DNA of 64,000 nt from Syngnathus acus. Its lineage: Eukaryota; Chordata; Actinopteri; Syngnathiformes; Syngnathidae. Below are positions 59,181 through 64,000 of this stretch, one piece after another. The translations under genes and the position numbers were made by a program. The notes under the pieces were generated by a model. That model was not told the origin of the DNA and made no database searches. It worked only from the letters and a program-made list of their open reading frames with translations. The stretch spans positions 15,448,501 through 15,512,500 of the forward strand of contig NC_051094.1 of the NCBI RefSeq assembly GCF_901709675.1, read 5' to 3'. Every line of letters starts with the position of its first letter. Within the stretch, counting starts at the first letter, position 1.

Positions 59181-59509
59181 GAGTCATACTTCCTCTTTTA
59201 AATTACCAAATGAGAAATGGTAAATTCGTGAGCCAACAGTTACGACATTGACAATGTAATCACACCATATTGTTCAGCTTGCTTTCGACACACACTTTCT
59301 AATAGTCTAACAAACAAATAAAAATTATTAACGGTGCTCGTTAATTATCTAACAAGGTCTCAAAATGTTTCCACCTTCTGCACCGGCACAATGTTAACAC
59401 TTCGGAGAAGCATTCTCATGTGGGCGATTCTAATTTTGCCAGTCCCGCCTCGTAATGTCGTGTCTTGGGCAAACATCGTACAGTCCAAAATAAAAAATCT
59501 CTGACATCA

Positions 59510-61033
59510 TTACTGATTTTGAATCGTAACACAAGGCGAAACTGGAATTATTTTCAGAGGATATTTATCCTCGGTCAAAAAGCAGGGGACGATTTCCATG
59601 TCGCCGGATGGATGTGTCCAATTGGGAAGAATTTCTCGATGCAGAAAAGTATTTGTTAGCGATTCGGTGAATGAAAGTGACCTTTCGTTAGTGTCCACGT
59701 GAACTCGGATCCTCTTCAGTTTCACAGACGGATACCATGTTTTTAATCGTTCTGAGACAATTCTGTATTTATCATTTTGAAATGCGATACAAAACAAGGT
59801 TCTACCAAACCTCACCCCCAGCTCCCAGTCGGTGTTGTCTCCCACCTCAACATCCCAGATGTTCGTCCCCAAGGCCAAAGCAGAACTGAAAACACTGTTC
59901 GTACAAGACCTCTCTGGATTTTGGGGACGCTGCTGTTCGTCACCAGTTCTCACGCTGGTCAGATCTTCAGACAGACAAAGTCCTCGACCGGCTGTGTTAG
60001 GGTCCAGAATGATGGGACTGTAGGAAACAATCTCCTTCATTCGTTTCCATGCGGTGAACTTGAGGTTGCCCACGTGTTTGGCTTCATCCAGGAGAAATCC
60101 CCTTGGGAGCTGCTCGGGCTTAGACAGCTTCTGCATTCTGGTCATCAAAGTCTGGAAGTTATTCATGAAGGAAAGGTTGTCAGACACCAGCTGCTCCTCT
60201 GCGGTTCTGATCGTAACTGAGAGAGCGGCCATGTCTGCGCTGAGAGCTTCAATTTTCTCCTTTATCATCTGAGTTTTGTTTTTCTCTTCCTCCCTCAGAG
60301 CAGACAACCTGGCCTCCTCTTCAACCTGCAGAAAGTGATGAAGCTCCTCAAAGTCCTTCTTAATCTTGCTTTCCACATGCTCCCACTGGACCTTGATGTA
60401 CGCCGATTGTTCAATGCAGTTGTCCCTTCTCTCTGTATAATCTTTCAGACTTTCCATTGCAACCTGCAGGTCTTCCTGGAGTTTCTCTTTGTTACCTTTT
60501 GCAACTTCATCAATGGGACGGATCTTATGTCCATCGTGGGTTTCTGCATCTCTGCAGTCGAGGCACACAAGCTCCTGGTGGTCCAAACAGAAGTGCTCGA
60601 GTTTCTTCTTGTGCAAGCTGCAGATGTCCTTCGACTCAATTGAGGCTTGTGAAGAAGCTGCACTCGCATTCCTCAGTGCGAAGTTCAAGTCTATATCCAT
60701 GGACAAAAACTCTTTTCTAGAGACTGGACAGGAGTGACCGCTTTTCTGCTCCGACCTTATCTGCAGACACTCTTGGCAGGAGCTGGAGATGTCTTTCGAC
60801 TCGGTTGAGGCTAGTGAAAAAGCCTCACACGCGTTCCTCAGTGCCAAGTTCCTAGGCATATCCATGGACGGAAACTCTGTTCTACAGACTGGACATGAGT
60901 AACCGCTTTTCTGATCATGCCATTTCTGCAGACAGTCTTTGCAGATGCTGTGAGTACACGGCAGCATGACAGGATCTTTAAAGAGCTCCAAACAGGCCGG
61001 ACATTCGAGACTGGCCTCAACGTAGCTTGCCAT
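59510..61033 (-). CDS. TRIM E3 ubiquitin ligase (TRIM35/A33-like) with duplicated half RING
   Basis: A complete frame of 507 residues without introns. RING finger C3HC4 at 11-50 (C11, C14, C26, H28, C31, C34, C47, C50). Residues 28-82 are repeated as 83-137. B-box 2 spans 138-169 (C138, H141, C149, H152, C157, C160, H166, H169). A coiled coil of about 175-310 is followed by PRY (LDPNTA) and SPRY (WDVEVGDNTDWELGV). TRIM proteins transfer ubiquitin via the RING; the SPRY domain selects targets, often in antiviral or inflammatory signalling. In the repeated half RING C86, C89 and C102 are kept but the last ligand is Ser105, so it cannot form a second finger. The start codon at 61031-61033 is the only Met before the RING. 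The order RING, B-box, coiled coil, PRY-SPRY is like fish TRIM35-like (zinc-binding protein A33-like) proteins. The exact orthologue is not determinable. Confidence 0.93.
   Translation of the reverse strand: MASYVEASLECPACLELFKDPVMLPCTHSICKDCLQKWHDQKSGYSCPVCRTEFPSMDMPRNLALRNACEAFSLASTESKDISSSCQECLQIRSEQKSGHSCPVSRKEFLSMDIDLNFALRNASAASSQASIESKDICSLHKKKLEHFCLDHQELVCLDCRDAETHDGHKIRPIDEVAKGNKEKLQEDLQVAMESLKDYTERRDNCIEQSAYIKVQWEHVESKIKKDFEELHHFLQVEEEARLSALREEEKNKTQMIKEKIEALSADMAALSVTIRTAEEQLVSDNLSFMNNFQTLMTRMQKLSKPEQLPRGFLLDEAKHVGNLKFTAWKRMKEIVSYSPIILDPNTAGRGLCLSEDLTSVRTGDEQQRPQNPERSCTNSVFSSALALGTNIWDVEVGDNTDWELGVRFGRTLFCIAFQNDKYRIVSERLKTWYPSVKLKRIRVHVDTNERSLSFTESLTNTFLHREILPNWTHPSGDMEIVPCFLTEDKYPLKIIPVSPCVTIQNQ
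60623..60952 (-). repeat. 165-bp tandem duplication inside the TRIM gene
   Basis: Codons 28-82 (60788-60952) and 83-137 (60623-60787) are homologous at an exact spacing of 55 codons: CKDCLQKWHDQKSGYSCPVC against CQECLQIRSEQKSGHSCPVS, and ALRNA...ASTESKDI against ALRNA...ASIESKDI. The frame is kept. Confidence 0.92.
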
Positions 61034-61199
61034 GGTCCTGATGAAGATACCGCCTCAGCCTTCAAGCTTTCAACGTTCACTCAGAGAGCCTCTGTACGTC
61101 TGCCTGAGTGACTAGGATCATTTTGTGTCCAATAAGTCCGAGAGTTCAAGTCTTCCTTCCTGGACTTTGGCTTTTTATTGTCAGAGTAGGGTTTCGATA

Positions 61200-61928
61200 A
61201 GACCAACGTTATCTACAAATATGGCTGTAGAACTACAGATTGCCTGGTGCCAAAGTGCACCGCTAAATGCGATAACGATCCACTTCAGGGAGTGTTGGGG
61301 CAAAGGGACGCAATTCATGAATTCACAGTACTGCATCACGACCGTATGAGTATTTTTACTCATCTCAGAAGGATGAAGCTGGTACAAATCGTTTGATAAT
61401 GATATGCTGAATTTAACATATTTAATGCATATTTGGAACTTAAAATAATAATAAGTTTGCTTTCATGCCCAATATCATTTTGTATTCATGTCAGTATGCA
61501 TTGGATTGGAATTGAGTAGTTTTGCGCGTATTGGTTCTGTGGTATTGCAATATCGATACTTTCTTAAGTAGCAATTGGTTATGGACTACGCTCATCGAGT
61601 ATCAATACTTAATTAATAAATGCATGCGTCACGTGATCGAGTGGCATGCTGTTTCTGATTGGTGAGACAGAGTTTATGTGTTAACAGCAGATTCTGGATA
61701 GGTCAGGCGAAAAAATTAAGGTTTGACAATCACCAGATTGCCTTGTATGAAACCGCGATTTGGATCCAAAAACAATAAATCGTCCAGCCCTCTCCTCCCA
61801 TCTCACAACAACAGACACACAGACAAAGAGATTAATAATGCGACAAACAAGGAGCTAAACACGCCATATCGATATGGATTCTACGGATGGGTCAGGGTAT
61901 AACAAAGTTAAAATTAGATAAAACTCAT
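61200..61928. other. Intergenic with hAT-like remnant
   Basis: The stretch to about 61795 ends in AACAATAAATCGTCCAGCCC, like the right end at 27945-27970. Otherwise nothing is recognised. Confidence 0.35.
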
Positions 61929-61938
61929 ACACACGCAT

Positions 61939-61979
<41 letters not shown>
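61929..61979. repeat. (CA)n microsatellite
   Basis: CA run of about 50 bases. Confidence 0.95.
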
Positions 61980-61980
<1 letters not shown>

Positions 61981-62005
61981 ACGATCCATGATCTTTAGAC
62001 CTTGT

Positions 62006-62395
62006 TGTCACGACTCGTCCCCGGCCATTTCCTTCTGTCTAAATTGTCATGGTTTCTGTCCGTGTCTCTGTGTACTCGCCCCTCCCCTCCTGTGTCTACT
62101 CACAATCTATGTACTTATCACAGTCACCTGCCTCTCGTTACCTGTCGCGTATTTAAGTCCTGTCTGCGTGTCACTCCCTTCTCGGATTGTTCTCGTCGTT
62201 CTAGTCTCTTGTCTCGTCTCTTGTCTCTCGGTTTCAGTTAGTTTAGTCCCTGTATCAGGAAGTCATGGTAGTCTGCCGGTCCGGATTGTCCGTTCCCCTT
62301 CATCCTCCCTTCCAACTCCCTTTTCCCTCAATAAACCCGAGTCCAAGCTGCATTTGGTCGCCCTGGCTCCACTCCATCCGTTACACTTGTACCCA
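62006..62395 (+). mobile_element. Solo LTR, 390 bp, 5-bp target duplication
   Basis: Begins TGTCACGACTCG and ends CCGTTACA, a decayed TGACA end. CTTGT flanks both sides (62001-62005, 62396-62400). TATTTAAG at 62150-62157 fits a TATA box and AATAAA lies at 62330-62335. Different family from the LTR at 58212; no internal region. Confidence 0.85.
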
Positions 62396-62977
62396 CTAAA
62401 CAACACATTTTTGTACATTTCTTTTTAAACTGGTGGATAAATGGACTTTGCTTGAGTTCCTCACTTAGACTGTTCCATTGTTTGACCCCGGTTATAAAGA
62501 TACATAAACCTTTTAAGGTTGTTCTTATGTTTAAAATTTTGAAGTTATGATTCCCCCTTAGCTTATAACCTCCTTCCCGATTCCGAAATAAGTTATGGAT
62601 AGTTTCTGGTAGTTGTTTTGCCTTTGTCTTATAAGATAGTTATTAAATTTACTTTTTTGGGAGCAGGATCTTCTGCTCTTTGCCCACACAGCTGAAGGAA
62701 ATGATGTACTACATGCATTTGCATTGATAACACTGGGTTGAGGTGAAAGTATCTTGCTAGATTTCCCTCTTGGGAAGAATAGAGTATCATATTCATCCAG
62801 CTATCCATCTAATGACAGCCAGGTTTCAAGGAGTTTGACATCTATTATTGATTGTATATGTCAATTTAAATTAAGAGGTACTCTAACTGCATGGCAGAGA
62901 ATGGTAATCTAATAATGAACAGAACATGACACACATTCTTAGGCTGTGGTAGCAATTGGTTTCAAAGTGATTTAGAC
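62396..62977. other. Intergenic, nothing recognised
   Basis: No gene or repeat end found. Confidence 0.4.
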
Positions 62978-63209
62978 CAGCGGTTCCCAAACTTTTTTTG
63001 CACCACGGACCGGTTACATGTCAGACAATATTTTCATGGACCGGCCTTTATATAAATATATCAATAAATAATAAGCGTATAATAACAACTGTATAAAAAT
63101 AAAACTCACCATTAAGTATCTGCTCCATAGCTTTGCGGGCTCGACTGGAGAAACATGTTATGTGACTGGGACGAGCGTCTAGACCTGAATTAATTGATTG
63201 TCGATAAAA

Positions 63210-63240
<31 letters not shown>

Positions 63241-63320
63241 TTTCTGTGCGGCTTGGCGACCTTGTACCAAGTGACCCACAGACCAGTACCGGTCCGTGGA
63301 CCGGGGGTTGGGGACCCCTG
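62978..63320 (+). mobile_element. hAT-like MITE (GGTTCCCAAAC / GGGGACCCCTG)
   Basis: Starts CAGCGGTTCCCAAAC and GCACCACGGACCGGTTACAT, ends GGTCCGTGGACCGGGGGTTG and GGGACCCCTG. This pair of ends is very common in fish genomes. An AT run lies inside. The flanking 8 bases match only 5 of 8, so the copy is old. Confidence 0.75.
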
Positions 63321-63377
63321 AACTAGAGTATTGTTTTGAAATTGAAATTTTGAGTTATTCATCCGTCATTCCGTTTG

Positions 63378-63503
63378 TTCATTCATTCATTCATTCATTC
63401 ATTCATTCATTCATTCATTCATTCATTCATTCATTCATTCATTCATTCATTCATTCATTCATTCGTTCGTCCCGTTCATCCGTTCATTCATTCATTCATT
63501 CAT
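63378..63503. repeat. (ATTC)n microsatellite
   Basis: Tetranucleotide run to 63465, a short degenerate part, then a second run at 63474-63503. Confidence 0.97.
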
Positions 63504-63660
63504 TGCATTAATCATAATTTAGATTTTGCACCACGACGCTATGAAAATGTCCTTTACATTTTTAATATTATCCGTACGGCAATCTAATTTCGGAATGCGC
63601 GCCACCTATTTTGCTCTATTGTGGATGCCGTACTGAGTCATCAAATAGAGTCGAACGGTT

Positions 63661-63670
63661 GCGCATGCGT
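63661..63670 (+). promoter_or_regulatory. NRF1-type promoter motif
   Basis: GCGCATGCGT matches the NRF1 consensus. It lies about 100 bases before the start codon at 63764 in a CpG-rich stretch without TATA box, as in housekeeping promoters. GCGCGCC at about 63597 adds to the CpG island look. Confidence 0.55.
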
Positions 63671-63763
63671 GCTGGAGATCGTTGAGGCGACGGTGTAGGA
63701 TTGTCTTGCTGTGTATCTTTTAGTTTGTTTTATTTTTAAAACTTGTTTTTACGTTCATTCACC

Positions 63764-64000
63764 ATGCCCAGTGACCGTTGGGAAACGTTACAGGCTCTTA
63801 AAAATTCACCAAAGGGAAGGATCTCTTTCAATCCGTATTGGTCGGCAAGGGGTGAGGTGAGTGTGAAAATGTATTAATATTATTATTAGTTTTTAGCTTA
63901 GCTCAACTTTTGGTCGACTGGCGATTCACCACAATTTTCACCATCTTATCGGTATCATATCAGATTTGCACGTTTATTTAGGTGGCAGAACGTGTTAATG
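63764..64000 (+). CDS. Unidentified gene, first two exons (partial)
   Basis: Exon 1 is 63764-63856: ATG in good context (ACCATGC), 31 codons beginning MPSDRWETLQALKNSPKG and ending SARGE, then a strong donor GTGAGT. A plausible second exon starts at 63982 after TTTATTTAG, in matching phase 0 (VAERVN), and runs off the window. The short first intron, the CpG-rich promoter and the phase agreement support a real gene. I do not recognise the protein. The N-terminus is hydrophilic, with no signal peptide or membrane segment. Confidence 0.7.

Noticed and set aside
59777-60220. Open frame of 147 codons on the + strand
   Set aside because: Antisense shadow of the TRIM gene, with no features of its own.
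63296-63587. Open frames rich in His-Ser-Phe-Ile
   Set aside because: Translation of the ATTC microsatellite.

Overview
This is teleost fish nuclear DNA. Split genes have GT/AG introns, the sequence is AT-rich, and there are long CA, GT and GGAT microsatellites. The dispersed elements are of fish type: Rex3/RTE-like and Rex1-like LINEs, tRNA-type SINEs, hAT, Tc1 and Harbinger remnants, a Penelope-like fragment and Gypsy-type solo LTRs. I cannot name the species; a percomorph is plausible.

Layout. Positions 1-5250 hold the 3' two thirds of a tetraspanin gene (+ strand, exons 2778-4988), preceded by a young 5'-truncated LINE. Positions 5250-18950 are intergenic and repeat-rich with no recognisable gene. 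Positions 19323-46854 hold a complete gene of 15 coding exons on the + strand. It encodes a 611-residue, potentially N-myristoylated protein that I identify as NSMF (Jacob/NELF), the messenger between synaptic NMDA receptors and the nucleus. All exon phases join without a gap. Positions 46855-59170 contain the likely nsmf 3' UTR and then a graveyard of nested transposons. Positions 59510-61033 hold an intronless TRIM E3-ligase gene on the - strand with a duplicated half RING. From 63764 to the window end is the first exon, and the start of a second, of an unidentified + strand gene behind a CpG-rich promoter.

The genes do not form a pathway together. The most interesting points are: a 66-bp tandem duplication in nsmf that copies a splice acceptor and stays in frame; two nested pairs of inverted MITEs in nsmf introns that could fold the pre-mRNA; a Q-to-E change at the IQ-like motif of NSMF; an in-frame upstream ATG that would remove its myristoylation site; and the 55-residue RING duplication in the TRIM protein. 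All identifications come from reading the sequence and from memory of protein families; no database search was run.
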